Of a stretch of 64,000 nt of DNA, positions 1 to 14,400 are shown piece after piece (position 1 is the first letter of the stretch; each line of letters begins with the position of its first letter). The position numbers and the translations under genes were made by a program. The notes beneath the pieces were generated by a model, which was given only the letters and a program-made list of their open reading frames with translations, ran no database searches and was not told the DNA's origin. Origin of the DNA: Lichenostomus cassidix. Lineage: Eukaryota > Chordata > Aves > Passeriformes > Meliphagidae. The DNA lies in assembly GCA_008360975.2 (NCBI GenBank), contig CM039194.1, positions 248,001 through 312,000 on the forward strand, written 5' to 3'.

Positions 1-3000
1 TCAATTATTCTCTATCATGTTGAGGTGAGAGCTGCTCTTTGAAGGTTCATTGTTGGGTGACTGATGATATTGTTGGGAGCCTGATAAAGTACACAACACC
101 ACATTGTGTTCAGGTCCTGTTGGCAAAGGAGAGCTCTTGGCACTGGTCTGGAAGTCTTCTCAGTTCCATATATTGGAGGTGCTACCTTCTTGTAGCAATT
201 GTCTAAGTAATTATTATTTTTATTTTCTTTCTGGATATCTGCGCGTGTAGCTGGAGTTCTACAGTCAGAAATGGGAAGATTCATTTATGTTCCTGCATAT
301 TATGAAAAGGCATGGCAAAGTGAAATTCTCTTGACAGGCAAGTTTGAAACTGCTGAGCGGATGCTGTCTTGCTTACAGGTTCAAACTGCTCTTGTAGAGC
401 TAAAAATAAAATACAGGTCTCCGCTGAGCTGTGGAATGACAGGGAGATGATTGTGTCATCTCTTTTTAAGGTTTTGGGGTATTTTTTAATAAATTTTATC
501 CTCCCTGTTTTTCTTGCAAGTGCTTGAAACCACCTGTTTCCTTCTGCTTGGTTGGATACTTCTGTTCAACACATATTTTTTCTTTTATTACAACAGCCAC
601 AGGGCTTCACAAAAATGATAGGTTAAAGACATAGCCCTGATTCTATGTGCTCACCAGCCAGCAAATCTAGTCAGGTATGAAAGGAAATATATGAGGCACC
701 TGCTGAAAGACAACAGGATCAGAGGCATTGAGTATGGGCAGATGTGTGCAGTGCTTCCTGCCCTCTGTGAAAAGCTTCCTAAGAAGCACAAAACAGCCCT
801 TGACTTAGCACAGGAGGCAAAAATCAGGTGGGCAGTCAGTCTGCTTTATTTGTTATGGAGCAGTTAAGCCAAAGGTGAATGTGTCCAGCTGAAAGAGTTG
901 CAAATATACCAATTAAAAGTTGAATAATGCCTAGGGAGCAGAACAAAGAATTATGTATTCAAAAAGCTTGAATTGATAAAAATTATGTCTAATTATCTAC
1001 TGTATAAACTGTATTTCCGTGTCCTTGGAAAGTCTGAGACAAAGGAAACTAACACAGGATAGGCTGCATACTGCAGGCTGTGGAAGCAAAGAGCCAACTT
1101 AGATCTAGTGAAAGTTTTATCTGATTAATGAGTCAGGCTCCAGTATTTGTCCTGAAATAATTAGTATGAGACTACGTTCATCTATCTGCATTTGTAAACT
1201 AAACAGTGCAATTAGAAGGAGGAGTGTGCACTTTGTGCTTTATGTTTATACAAAATTATGTTCTGGGGACATCACTTCAGTCTTTTAGTCCAGCCTTCAA
1301 AAATTCCTGAGTGTCTGAGCTAGAGTTGTATGTCTTTTATTTGGAACTTCTAAATCCTGTGGTATTCTGTTACTTCTTTTACAGACTCATTTCATTTAGT
1401 GAGCAAAACAGAAGAGGAAGCTCTATATTTTTTTGTCCTTGAAGTTCACTTCCTGTCTCATATTATATTTATTGCCTGCTGTTCAACCCCACCTCCCAAG
1501 TCAGAGTTGCTAATTTTCTCATGGGCTTTTAGATGGTGTTTATCCTGTTTATCACTAGGGTATGTAAGTGCTTTAAAAGCTTCCATAAAACAGCTTTGAG
1601 ATGAAGGGTATTAACATTATCTGTCTTTTGAGTTGGGAATGAAAGTATGGAGAGATTAACATCAGAAGTCACCATGGGTGTTCTGTTTTAAACATTTATC
1701 ACCTTTCTTCTGTCTGCCCAAAATATTTAGCTTTACATAGCAATTTGTATGCTTCGAATTAGTCTCTCATCTGAGATGTGAAATGGAGACATCTCCCATC
1801 CCATTTGATGTGCCTGTGAGTACCAGCAAATGTGCACAAAATTTGAGTATTGATTTCCATGAGGGCAGAAAGTCTTCAGGTGAATTGTGCAGTCTCTGAA
1901 CTGTTTGAACAAATGGAAGAAATAATTTCTACCTACGTTGTGGACAAACTGAAAGAAAAGGTAAAATACACAGAAAAGGTAAAATACTACTCCTCAGAGC
2001 AGTACTCATCTTTTCTCTGAAATCTCCATCTTTTTTATTCTACACTCTCCAGCTTCTAAAAATAAAATTTTAAAAGGGCCATGTATGTAATCTTTAAGTA
2101 CATCTTATGTACTAACAAAGCTGAAATGAGGGAAAAAATAGTAGTATTGGAAAGAAATTCACATAAGTTTGTGGGAGGAAATCATAAAAATACATGATTA
2201 TAAATGTATTAGGAATTTTCAAAGCAGCCAAAATACATGTGCTAAGGAATGACTTGGCTGGTGTACCATATGCAGATTTTTTCAAAGCTTATGCTACATT
2301 TTTTCAGCATGTGCTTTAAATCAAACTGTAATGTCAAGAGAGTCATTGCTCCTACAGAGTAATGTCTGATTAAAACCAAAGGAAAGGCTGTGGACACTTG
2401 AGGTAGATTTCAGGTGATGTCTTGTAAAAATCCTTAAAGGCATCTTTGTTCTACATTTTCAGGGAACAAATAGCAAGGTGATAAGTTCAGAAAATATAAA
2501 ATAACACTCAGTAACAGTGAAACTAGACCTTGCTGCCATGAGTTGCTGTGCAAAAAGTGGAAGAGTAATTTCAGTGTTGCTAATTCTGAACTGATGTCAC
2601 CTGTATGTAACTTCAGAAATGCTGTAGTTTTCACTACATTATTCTGAGATATTGGGCAGTTATGGATTATTCTGCAAAGGGTGCTCACCTAATTCCAAAA
2701 ATGACTGGAAAGGGAAGACACCTTTTTAGAAGGTTCTCCCCCACTTTAATTTGGCAAGGATATTTCAGACCTGGAAAAGAGATGGAAAAGAATAATGAGA
2801 AGACAGGAAGATTGGAATGAATTCCCTGTGTGGAAAAGTTAAATGGACTAGTACTTGGAAAAGAAACAACTGAACCAAGCACACATTAAAGGTCTCTAAA
2901 TGAATCCAAATAAGAACTGATTATTCATCATCCCTTGTAACAGAAGAGCCAATGGGCAGCCACTGTAATTCTTAAAAAAAAATTTGAACCAAAATGATGT

Positions 3001-5349
3001 GTTTTACATGTCATGCATAATTCTAGTGTGTAACTCAGGATTTTATATATATCAAAAGTATAAAAAGAGCATTTAGCAATTAGAGAAAATAATGGACTCA
3101 TCAAGAGCTATTAAACACTATGATGCAGATGCAAACTCCATCTCAGGAAGTGGGGGCATTATACTTGCAGAAGTATTATCTGTATTGGCTTGTTTTATGC
3201 TTTTCCCATGCTTATAAAATGTTTTCCTTGCTGAGACAGGATACCAGATTACATTTTTCACTTTTCTGACCTAATAAATCTGTTCTTATTTTCTAACAAT
3301 CTCCTAAAAGAAACTGAAAGCAGGTTTGGCCTGTGCATTCAATAAGGCAAGAAAAATTTGATGATTATAATGTGCAGCTATGCATCTGCAGAAAAAGCCA
3401 AATTTTGTCATCTTTTGAAGAAAATACTGAGAAATTACAGCAGTGGGTTTCACAGGTAGCTTCTAACAGGTGAGGGACAGATCTTTTGCCAGGACTTTTG
3501 CTTTCTACTCTGGTCCTCAAGATCTCTCTGATATTCTTCCTTCTACCTCCTTTTACCAAAGCTGATTTCATCTATCAGTTTATATCTCCTCAATCTTCTT
3601 CCCTTGCACATTGTTTCCTTGATTCTGACATTTGGCTTAAAACCTTCAATTTCTGCTCAGTTCCACATCTCATCCTAATAGCTCTCCACCACTTTCTTGC
3701 ATCCTTGTTCTTCCCACTTTCCAAAGCCAACCATTAGAGGTCCACATTTGATTTATATTTGTTCCCTTCAGTCCTTTATTTTTCCATATTCCAGTGTGAG
3801 TGTCTGAAAATCCTGCTAAGGATGGTAGTTTTTCTGATAAATTCCCTGAGGGACAAACTCCTGTAAATGAATGTTATTGCAAACAGCTCCAGTTAGGAAA
3901 TATAAACAACTGAAAACAAGGCAATTAAAAGCATGCCAGTTTTCACTTTTATGATTATGAATGTAGGTGCTGTTATGTATTTATGTGTGACAGATGTTGT
4001 TGCCAGGACACTGATAACATCCAGCTGTTCCCCAGCTCATGGAGCGTGCACAGGACTGGAATTATTTCTGGTGTGTTTGTTGCAGCTGTGTGGGGGCTTG
4101 AGTCAGCTTTACCTCTTAACACTTCCTCTCACCTGGTGAGGAAATATTCAGGAGGCAGATTTCCCTCTCACTGTGGTTCTGCCTGCTCCAAATAAAGGCT
4201 AGAGCTACACTTTTTGAGAGAGTGGTTCAAGGAAATCTAAAGTAATAAAAAGAAGAGTGAGACAATAGACTCTTGAGTTTTCTTCCCTGCATCATGTCCC
4301 CTCTGCTATCCAGAGCTCAAACCAGGGGCAGTGGTAAGGACTGCTCTCTGCTGACATCAGACCATCTTAGAGCAAAGGAAACCAAGGAAACAAAGAGAGA
4401 TTTAACACCATCCACAGAGAGGTCATGCTGCCCATGCTGTGTTGGCTGAGCTTTTTCAATCCATGTGAGTGTTTTTTAGAGCCATCTGTACAGGGAAATG
4501 TTGTCAGGTTTTTCCCCTCCCACACCATTCTTTGTGCACCTCAGGCCTGTGCAGTTGTTGGCTGTGTGACACTCCAAGCTCTCAGGGGGCTTCCTCTTCC
4601 ATCATCCAGCATGGAATTGGTTTTTGCTGTGCACAGTGCATTTTGGGAAAGCTTACAGGAGTGAAGGCATTAAGCTCTCCTGCTGCTGTGTTCTTGCAGT
4701 AGATGAATGTATTACCATACACCCACCATAATCTGCTCCAAAATATTTCCTTTGCAATGAAAGAAAAAAAAAACCAAACAACATTTTCATACTGTTATTG
4801 CTGTCTGGAGCCAAGTTGTTTTGCAGTCTTAGACTGAATGTGCTTTAGCTCTTGCTGCCTCTCAGTGAGGGAAGAGGTAACGAATTCTCAAAGAGTAGCT
4901 CTCCTTCAGTCAGTCTTGTTCCCTGGATTCTAGTGGCCTCTACACAGGGAAATTGTGGCTATGCAGGGTGAGAAAGAGTGTCCCTTTTTTCTTCATATAC
5001 ATTTTTATGGCATATATTTGTGTAAATTACATAAATTTATGAAATCATCATTATCCAGGAAAAATAAATCCAAACTTTTTTTTTTGGAGGGTGGGTTGCA
5101 AAAAGAATTTCATAGAATTCTTCTCCTTTTAGAAGGCTTCTGGTTAAAATTGTCATGCTTTTCCTGAATCTATGTAATGGAATAAGCAAATGTATGTTAT
5201 GCAGAGCAATCAGAACCAGTCTGTATCCAGCCATATATCCTACTGTTGAACCTCATCAGAAGGAGATGAAATTGAGATGAATCCTACCGGCTGAGAATAG
5301 TGAGGAATGAGGTTTAAAGTGTGCCTGTCACTTTCAGGAGGATATCAGT
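1..5349. other. non-coding sequence, no gene recognised
   Basis: AT-rich sequence with stop codons in all six frames; the longest open frames are below 95 codons and show no recognisable domain. The stretch around 3,930-4,700 is somewhat richer in G+C and has overlapping short open frames, but none looks like an exon. I see no LTR ends, CR1 tail or RNA gene. Confidence 0.6.
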
Positions 5350-5424
5350 TTGGAAGCTGACAGTTAAAGACTCAAAATACTTGAGTCTTTTGGAACCTGA
5401 CAGTTAAAGACTCAAAATACTTGA
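5350..5424. repeat. 40-bp tandem duplication, about 1.9 copies
   Basis: A 40-bp unit starting TTGGAAGCTGACAG is followed at once by a second, nearly identical copy starting TTGGAACCTGACAG (position 5,390). Each unit contains an internal mirror of the kind ACTCAAAATACTTGAGT. It looks like a local slippage or duplication event. Confidence 0.85.
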
Positions 5425-8400
5425 AGTTCTCCCTCTAACCAGGAGGAAAATATGTGACTGGATTACCCATGTCAATAGTTTCTTAAGCAGTGATTGGTTA
5501 ACTCATCAATTATTGCAATTTAGATGTTTTGGGTGGATTAAAGGTGACTGTCTAAAACACTGTTTAGAAAATCGATTTTCTTATCGTGCTTGTTGGTTCA
5601 GTTCAAAATGCAGCACAAATGTGTCAGACAATAGTGTCTACTGGATAAGAGGAAAAGGAAGTGAGAAAGGTGAGGACAGTTTTCTGTAACCCTGTGGTGG
5701 GATGGCCCATTGTAGCAATGGAACATCCATCCAGTGTCTTGCTCACTAAATTTGCTGCTCAGAAACTTTGAGCCAAAGTTTTTCCTTGGGAAACAAAACA
5801 GTTAGGAGAGTTAGGGAAACACATATGTTAAAAATTTTCTCTGCCTGTACTATCCTGTGCATAGAAACTGTTGACTATTTCTGTTTGAAACACTTAAATT
5901 TAGCCTAAGAATTTTGAGAAATTATCAGCTAGGCTGAACATTACCAGTTGTTTGCCAGACACCCAAGATTAGTTGCTCTGATACTACCCCTGGCTAAATT
6001 GAGGGATGGATTTCAGTATATTCTAATGGTGATGAAATTGGGAAGCTCCATAGAAGGTACTGAAAACCAATCGAATGCTGAGACCAGGGATGGACTGGGT
6101 TCATCTCCTGGGTAATGGAAGTGCCGACAGAGTGGTTGGGCACAAGCAGCAGGGAAATCCAGGTGGAAAAAACAGGTTAACCTGCTATCATTAGCTTTCC
6201 ATTAGCGTGGCATGGTTTGATTTATTTCGTCACCTAAAGAGCAGAGCTGTTCAGAAGTGGATAACTCTAAAATTTAATGGCCAGATTAACTAATGCTGAT
6301 GCACAGAGGTTTAAATTAAACCTCCCTAAACTGTCTTGGGCCCCTGCAGGATTCCACAGGAAGGATGCCTTTCAGACCCATTCTCTTCTGAGGTTATGTC
6401 CAGGCACCTTTGAATTTCACTTTCTAAATGCTGTAAAGGAGATGTGTTAAATTGCCTTGGATAAGGTTGCACACAATTTTTTTAAAGTGTTTATTTTTCT
6501 TTTGGATTGCACAAGCTTCCTCAACATGCTATCTAGTTTCATGAAGATACTGAATATTGTGCTTTTGTTTTCCTTTGCTGTAGGATTTTACACACACTCT
6601 TCCAATAGTTGGGATTTCGTGGCTAATTTTATTTGTGCTTCATTGTACAGAGATTCTGAATCATCCTTAATTTTAGATGTGCCAAAGTCACTTGAAGTTT
6701 GGAGCTGAAAATTAATCTCCATCTCCATCTTGCTTCACAAACAAGGGAATTGGTTTATTTGCATTTTCAGACTAAAGACAACACTTTTGCATGCACTATT
6801 TTCTTGTTCTCTTTGCAGATATGTGAGTACAAGTCTGTTGCTTTTCTTCACTTTTTTATTTCCGCTATGAAATGTCACAAGTCCCCAAAAGCTACAGCAC
6901 TCCCTCGGGTGCACAGTTATCTGAGCTAATACACAGATGATTTAGATAGTAATGAAATAATGATGTATAATGAGCACATTTAGCATTTCATGCATGTGAA
7001 GGATCCCAGTAGCTCAAAGGCAGAATTGATCTTGATTTTCTTCTTTTATACTCTAAGAATAACCAAGCTATTACAATGTTATCTGACGACCTACGTAATT
7101 GTAAAAATTTACTTGCATAGTGTTTCTCCCCTGAGATGTTCTCTTTTTTTCTGTCAAATGCATTGTTCATTATTAAAAGAGAAAATCACAAAAGAAAATG
7201 ACAAATTTCTGTCTTTTTTCATTAAGAAAGATTTTATTATACCTAATGTTTTTGCCTTCCTTTATGCTGAAAAACTAGTATCCTGCATAGAGAGAATTGT
7301 TGTCAACTTTCTCCACACTAAACTTCAGATTTTTCCATTCTTAGTAATTTTCAAGATACCATTCAAATTGGGTACTTTAATATTTGAAGTATACCAAGTT
7401 TAATTTAGACAGTTGTTATGCTTTTGACTATTGAAATACACGATGTTGGCCATTTAATACCCCTTGGCTTTTAAAAAACTGTCTGTGCTGTAAGTGAAAA
7501 ATATTTAGTTGTAGAGCAGATTTGAAAGGCCAGAAACAATAGGCTGTATGGATCACTAGATATTCAAAAGAAAGGACTTATTCTTTATTCTTCATCCATC
7601 CAAATACCCTTTTTACTCCACTGAATATTTCATTTACAAAAAGTGTGCAGGGTTTGGCCAGAATTTTGTCTCCCTCTCTGTGATAAGCAATCATTGCTAA
7701 ACTAACAATTTATCTTCTATCCAACAATGTCTCATATATTCCTTAGAAATCTAACAAACTTAAAATCTGGCAAAGGATTGTGCCCTGGTTGTTTTTGTGA
7801 TTTTGTTGAACAATGACCTCTATGCTTATGAAAAGAACTAAAATATCTATGAATGAACAGGGGGAAAAGGGATTGTGGAAAGAGGAAATTAAAGCTGCTC
7901 CTGAAGATTTTCTGATTTGATCCAGACCCTGACTGAATGTAGCAATAGCTCTGAGTGGTGCAGAGGAGCACAAGTCCTCAATGAGAGCACCTCCAGCACC
8001 AATCCTTTCTGGGGAAAAACGGCTAAGGCTCCATCTGCTCCTTAAAACTGCAAGCATTTCCAGCTGACTGGTTTGGTTACTCAGGAACCCCGAGTCTTTA
8101 GCAGTATTTACCATTCTGGAGCTGTGATGGCAAGATTGCTGGCCTGACCTTTGCTGAGGCAAGATGTTCAGTAAATAGGCTGAAAAGAAGAAGAAAGGGA
8201 ACCTCCTACCTGCCTGCCCTGAGCTGGATTTCATTTTCAGTAACTCTTCAGCTCTGAAAATTTAGAGAACTGTCAGGCCTTTTTTTCCTCCACACGCAAA
8301 TCAGTAAACTGCTCATACCTGTCAGAAATCACACGGAGTCAGTTAATTAGCTTCTGAGCTGACGTGGAGGCAGTACAGATCAGAGTGTAGCAAACCAGCT

Positions 8401-11400
8401 GGGGGTACCTTAACTAGCAATAAATAGGACTCCATTCCTTACCTTCTGCTCTGCTCTTACTCACTCTGTCTTCATAATCCTTCCATATCAGGCTGATGTA
8501 CAAGTCAAAGAATAACTGTAAAGACAAATTCTACATTTATAAATGCAGGAATACTAAAGAACTGGTAGGGGCCAGAGTGCTGCAGTAGATGAAGGTGAAG
8601 ATTTAATGGAATGTGCAATTAATATATGCAGCATCATTCTTTCATGTGAGAGCATCTGATTAGAAAGAAATGATTTATCCAGCATGGGGATTTGGAAGCA
8701 ATCCTGTTTATTGTCATACTGCTGCTGATCGTGGGCAAACTTTGAAATGTAAAAGGTATGATTGTGTTTGTGATATTAAAAATAGGTCAGTGACAGAGGT
8801 GATATTTTAGCACCACCTATTCATTAAGGTTACTGTGTTAGTAAGTTTAAGATACCTTGTCTCAATTACTTTTGACCAATTGCATATCCTCAACATCAGC
8901 TGCATACAGTTGAATTTTAAGGTGACATGGCCCACTGTGTTAGACCTTAGGAACAAAAAAGCAGACCAACCAAAGTCACCTTCTTGTTTACAATTTAAAA
9001 CAAATTCACCCCAAAACTTTGATTTGCAGTCGTTTTTGTTCATTAATTTCCCACAGGTTCTCACTTCAGCATCTCCTTTGCAATGTAGCTCATCAAGGAA
9101 TATCTTGAGGTTATCTTTTCCTCATGCAACAATCACTTACTAGTGATTTGAATTCCGTGGAAGTATTTCAGATTCAAACTTGCAAATGGAAGAAGCTGCA
9201 TCTCATGGCTCTTTTGCTAAAAGCTTGAGATGTACAAGTCCCAGCCACAGGAAGAGGTTGGGCAGATCAGACAGCAGGGCACAATATTTTGGCAAAACTA
9301 CTGGAGTTTTCACTGGAGAAAACAATGATGCTCCCACACTCACAGACTTTATGACATGAGTAACCTCCTCATGGAAATCGTAGGAGCAACCTTTAGTTTT
9401 TGGTTTTGTTGGGGGTTTTTTAGTAGAGTAGTTTGTGAGTATTAAGTTGTTTGCTCTTTAGCAATTGACCTAGTATAGAATTTTTTCCATTCCTTCTCTA
9501 GCTCTCTTAAAAGGAATCCTCTCTTTGTTTAGTGATTGGTTATTAGTTATTTTGCGAAGAATTAGGAGATAGATTATTAGAAGACCTTCTTCCAGTGCTG
9601 CCAAAAGCATTTTTATTGTGAAATGCTTCTAGTATTAGTGAAGGCTTCTCTGCTTGAAAATTTTTGTGCAGACAATTTTATGGTTCTGAATATTCACACA
9701 TAAGGCACTTATGCTGCTGAGGATTGGATACTTTGCTCTGTAGTAGATAATGGATTTATTCCTTTTAGCTTGTCATACAGAATAAAAGAAATTCCAGGAG
9801 GAGTTTGAATTTCTTCTGTTGTTCTGTGCCACTGGATTTGATGTATTTTATTTTTAAACTCAGATATCAGTATGAAAATAAAAAACAGGAAACATTTATA
9901 TAAAATAATGAAGGCATGGACTGAATTATAAACTAGTAGTTTTAATAATCTCTTGTTTATTTTTCCTGAAGTTTTATCTGCAACCCTTGGGGTGTTGACT
10001 ATGTAAATACAGGATTAATGGTGTTTTATGACTTAAGTCTGTTTCTGCTCTGGCTGGCATTCTGCAGTTGCTCAGCAAGGCTCTAAGGTGCCAATAATTC
10101 CACTTCTGTGGGAACTGAGAGCTTCCTCTTCCTCCTGGAAATAAGTTGTTAGAAGGAACTTTATCTTTTTATGTGCATCTTCTCTTCCCAGAGAAATTTA
10201 TTATCATATTCCACCATAGCACCTCTGTGCTAAACACCAGTAGAAAAGCAAAAGATCACTGACCTAACGCTTCAGGATATTTTCCTCATAGGAAGGAGGA
10301 AGCAAAAAGGCTTCATACAAGTGCTAGCACTCAAGCCCCCTCAAACAATTTAACGTCTTAAACATAAAGCTGAGTGCCGAGTGCTTAATATTTCCCATAG
10401 GAATAGCAATTTACTCAAAAAATCAGCTTTCCCAGTAGCAGATGCAACAAACTTGCTAGCAGCATCCTTGGGAAAATGAGTAGAAAACCATTGTAAAAAC
10501 TTTCTTGTCCCCGATGTTCTTTGTTCTATACATGCACACAAAACTGGCACAAGCTGCTATTTTTGTTTCCTTGCTACTAAAGTTCACCTAAAACAGTGGC
10601 AATGCGATTGACAGCTGGATCACATTCAGTGTAAATATCAGCCTGGGACAAATTGTGTTTTTCAGTGTATAGCACTTGCTATCTTGTTCCTGCTAGTTAT
10701 ATTTTCAAACAATACTAAATTTGACAAGAGTGCTGAAACGTCACAAAAATTTCTCAGTTAGTCAAACCTAGATCTCAAACTGACCAGGAATGGGACTGAT
10801 GAGAAATGGATTCACTTTCATTAGCAATGAAAAGTGCACAGGGCATGCTGCAGTAAAGAGGTTTTTATTCAACATGATAAATAGTCTTGCTCTATGCAAG
10901 ACTGTTGAGATTATTGTGTGGACCTGAGAACAGTTGCTTCACTCCTCAGCCATTGCTGCTACAAAAATCTGACACCCCAGAGGCATTTTGCTGCAAATTC
11001 AAGAGTTTTGTCCAGTTTCAACTTTTCCATGTGATGTTTTGTGGCTCCATAACTGTCCACCAGACAATATAGTTTCTGCTGGGCAATGGAGATGCTGTCA
11101 GGAATTGCTTACCATGTCTTCTCTTCCCTCGTGTTCTTTTTCTCCCCATAGTCAAAGCACCTTGGTGCTCAGAGTACTTTGAGATTTCCAGCTTTCTAAT
11201 GGGGGAATATTTGATGAAGAAATACTTGTCATTTTCAGGGAAGTGGGTAGGGGGAAGGCTCTTTTCAATACCTATTACTTTAAACATATTTTAAAAAAAG
11301 GTTTATGTTTGTTTTTTGTTTGTTTTTCTGTTTTGCTGCCTTTGCCATCAAGGAAGGAGGCTGACAGGGTTCTGTATTAGGCACTAAAGCATAGGTTTGT

Positions 11401-14400
11401 ACATAACCATGTATATGCATATCTGAAAAATGCAATATTGAAGATTGCAGTTTGTTTTTATTAACTTTGCTTTAAGACTTCCCCACCTGTTAGTATTCAG
11501 TATTCACAGACAGGAGCATGGAAAAGAAATATTATCTTCTTAAAATTGGTTCAAGTCAATTGTTTGTAAACTCAAACCAGCACACATTTCCCATGTATGC
11601 AGTATGGCTTTTGAAATGGGTCACTTTAGACATTGTTTGGCAACTAGGTAGTTTTCCGTTCTGTTTACTGTCATCTTCCCTCTATTTTTCCCATGGCAAC
11701 ATTGCTAGTTTCCACTAGTTAACTATTTGACCTGGGAATGGTTTACTTAGAGTGGAAAAGAAAAGGGGGTGGGGGAGTAGAGAGGAAAGCACTGCTATTC
11801 ATGTGCAAAGCTATTTGGCAGGTATCCTTTAGGCCCAATTTCAGTACAAACCCTAAACCTGAAGTGCTAGTGGGGATTTCACAGGGGTTAACTGACTACA
11901 AGAAAAACTGGCAGTTTATCCAGTTAGTTAGCCATTAGCCATAAGGAGAAACTGGAACTAAATTGCTCTTTATGATGTAGAAAAATAAAAGCACTCAGAT
12001 AGCCATTTGCAGGAGGCAGATCAGTACTTGGTGGCAGCTGCAGAGCTGGAGTTCCCCTTGCAGAGGAGGAGGTGTGGTCCCCAGCTGGAGTTACTGGTGC
12101 AGGTCTTCAGTGAGGAAAGCAGGGTGAGTTTGTCCGGCTGCGTTTAAGGCTTGTCTGCTGCTGAGGAGCAGCACAGCACATCCTTGCAGCTCTTACCTAC
12201 AGTGATGTGGTGCACTGGGAGAGGGCTTTGTCTTTATTCACAACACATTCAGTGTGTCTCGGCAGGGGAGGAAACAGCACTGTCAGCCTCTGCTCTGCCA
12301 TCAGCTGCAGAATAAACTGAACTCTAACTCACCATTTAAGAGAAAGAAGGAATAGTAAAGGGAGAAAGAGAGAGAAAGGGATTTGTTCTCTGCCTTATTC
12401 ACACATTAGCTCTCTGCAAAGGCACAAAGCAAAAGGAGCAGCATCAGCAACCTTGCAAGCAGTGACTCTGTTTCCAATTAATATGGTCTGAGCTACTTTG
12501 AGAAGCCAATTTATTACTTACATACAACACACTTGAGCTTTGCTGAAAACTGGATGTGCCAAGCACACCTTTGCTTCTGATTTATACATAAAGACTTGCA
12601 TCTTTCACAGAACTAACCTTTTCAGGAGAGATTCAACCAAGGCAGGTAAGAGATTTCTACATAAGTGTCACCTTCTACATTGTTAACATATGTTAACAAA
12701 TGCTACTTCTGACTACAGTGCCTGGCTGTTGTTGAGCACTTAGAACTACTGTGTTTGTCCTTATGTCATGCTGTCTTTAGGCAAGTTTAATCCCAAGAAC
12801 ATCTGCAGTGCACTTGAAAGATGTGTTTATATTTTTCTTTAGCATTAAAAATCATAGTGAATTGTAAACCTTAAAAGTTAAGTTCTGAGTGAAGTAATAT
12901 ATTCATAGACTGTGTTTTGCGATATATCTCTTCCTGTTTCTGTATGATGGTTAATAATCAATTTGTCGAATTAAAAATTAATTTCTTTACTGTTGTTCTG
13001 ATGCACAGGATTAGTGCACCAATTAGCCTATTAAACACATATTCCCAGGCAACCCTAAATGATCTAGCTGAATACTTTTAAGAGTTAAGTCATGCTTATC
13101 CAATTGGCAGAAATGCAGTTATGAGCTTTTGCACATGGCATAAGTGAATTTTTTTTTGTTTTGTTTTGTTATCGTAAAATGATTTGTTTTGTCAACATGC
13201 AGTTCGGTAAAAGCAATGTAGTATGATGATAATATTACAAATATAGTCTGTGCCTAACTATGTGAATCAAAACATGACTTGTTTATAATTTAGTATTGTG
13301 TAAACAGCAACACTGCTGATTTTTGACCTGCTGGTTCCTGGCAGGTCAAATAGTAACAAAGCATGGTTTTGGGGAGAGAGTTAGAACCAGTCTGCTCTGC
13401 AATCTTGACACTGACTTAGAGACAGAGAGTAACACAAAAATATATTGGCAATGGTTTCATCTTTAGGAAGTTTATAAGATGATAATTTTTCTGGCTCTGA
13501 CTGTGTCTAATCCTGTGTAATAGATAATTTTTGGAACTCGGTGCTTAACATAAAGAATAGTCTAAATGAATCACTCATACAGGATGAGAGAGCTAAGAAA
13601 ACTGGAAGAGTATGGATGATAAAAAAGGCTCTAGTGACACAACATTAAATTTAAACGTAAATTTTCTAGTAAGTACATAAATAAACCTTTTCTCAAATAC
13701 TTTTGAAATACTTGCTGCTGACCTGCAACCTTATTTTTCATTTCACCTGTTACCAGTCCTTTACCACAGAGCTATTCTTTCTAGCTGTTTCATATATACA
13801 AGATTTTCAGTGGTAACAGAATAAGGACTTTTGTTGACATTTTCTGTAGTTTCTAATTTAATTTTGTCCTATTACTGCTAATCAAAGTGGAACTCAGACC
13901 AGCTCTTACAGTGCATGTGGTCTTGCCTTTTATCCAGTAGTGATTAAATGAAAGAATTTGAGGAACTGAAAATGAACAAATCTCATTGCTTGTCTGTTTT
14001 TTTGTAATTTTTTTTTCATTTGGGTTATTTTGGTACTGAGAAGAAGTGGCTACTCTGTGTAGAAAATAAAGTTTTGCATGCAGTAGTGTGAGTTTCCAGA
14101 TCTGTAGGAAGCCAAGGACTTTCTTTAGAACTTTTTCATATGGCAAATGTGGTGTTGTTTTGTAGGGAGGAACACGCAGCTCTGCATTTCTGGGAGAAAT
14201 GTTAAATCTGGTTAATCCCAAATAAATGAAATATCTGCTACAGCTACCTATTAAGTTATTGCATAAATTCTACAGGCTCAGAACTTTTGCTGGTCCAAAA
14301 CAGGGCGGGGGGGGGGGGAAGGGGATAGTCAAAGGACAAAAAGTTTGAATGTGTCTGATAGTTGTTTCTCACAATTTTAGATCTTTTGGCAGGAGATAGC

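Noticed and set aside
7743..8234. Minus-strand open frame of 163 codons, the longest outside the ERVs
   Set aside because: No domain, no codon-usage signal I can see, and composition is serine/arginine-rich like translated non-coding DNA. A pyrimidine tract followed by CAG in it looks like a splice acceptor but has no matching donor or conserved exon.
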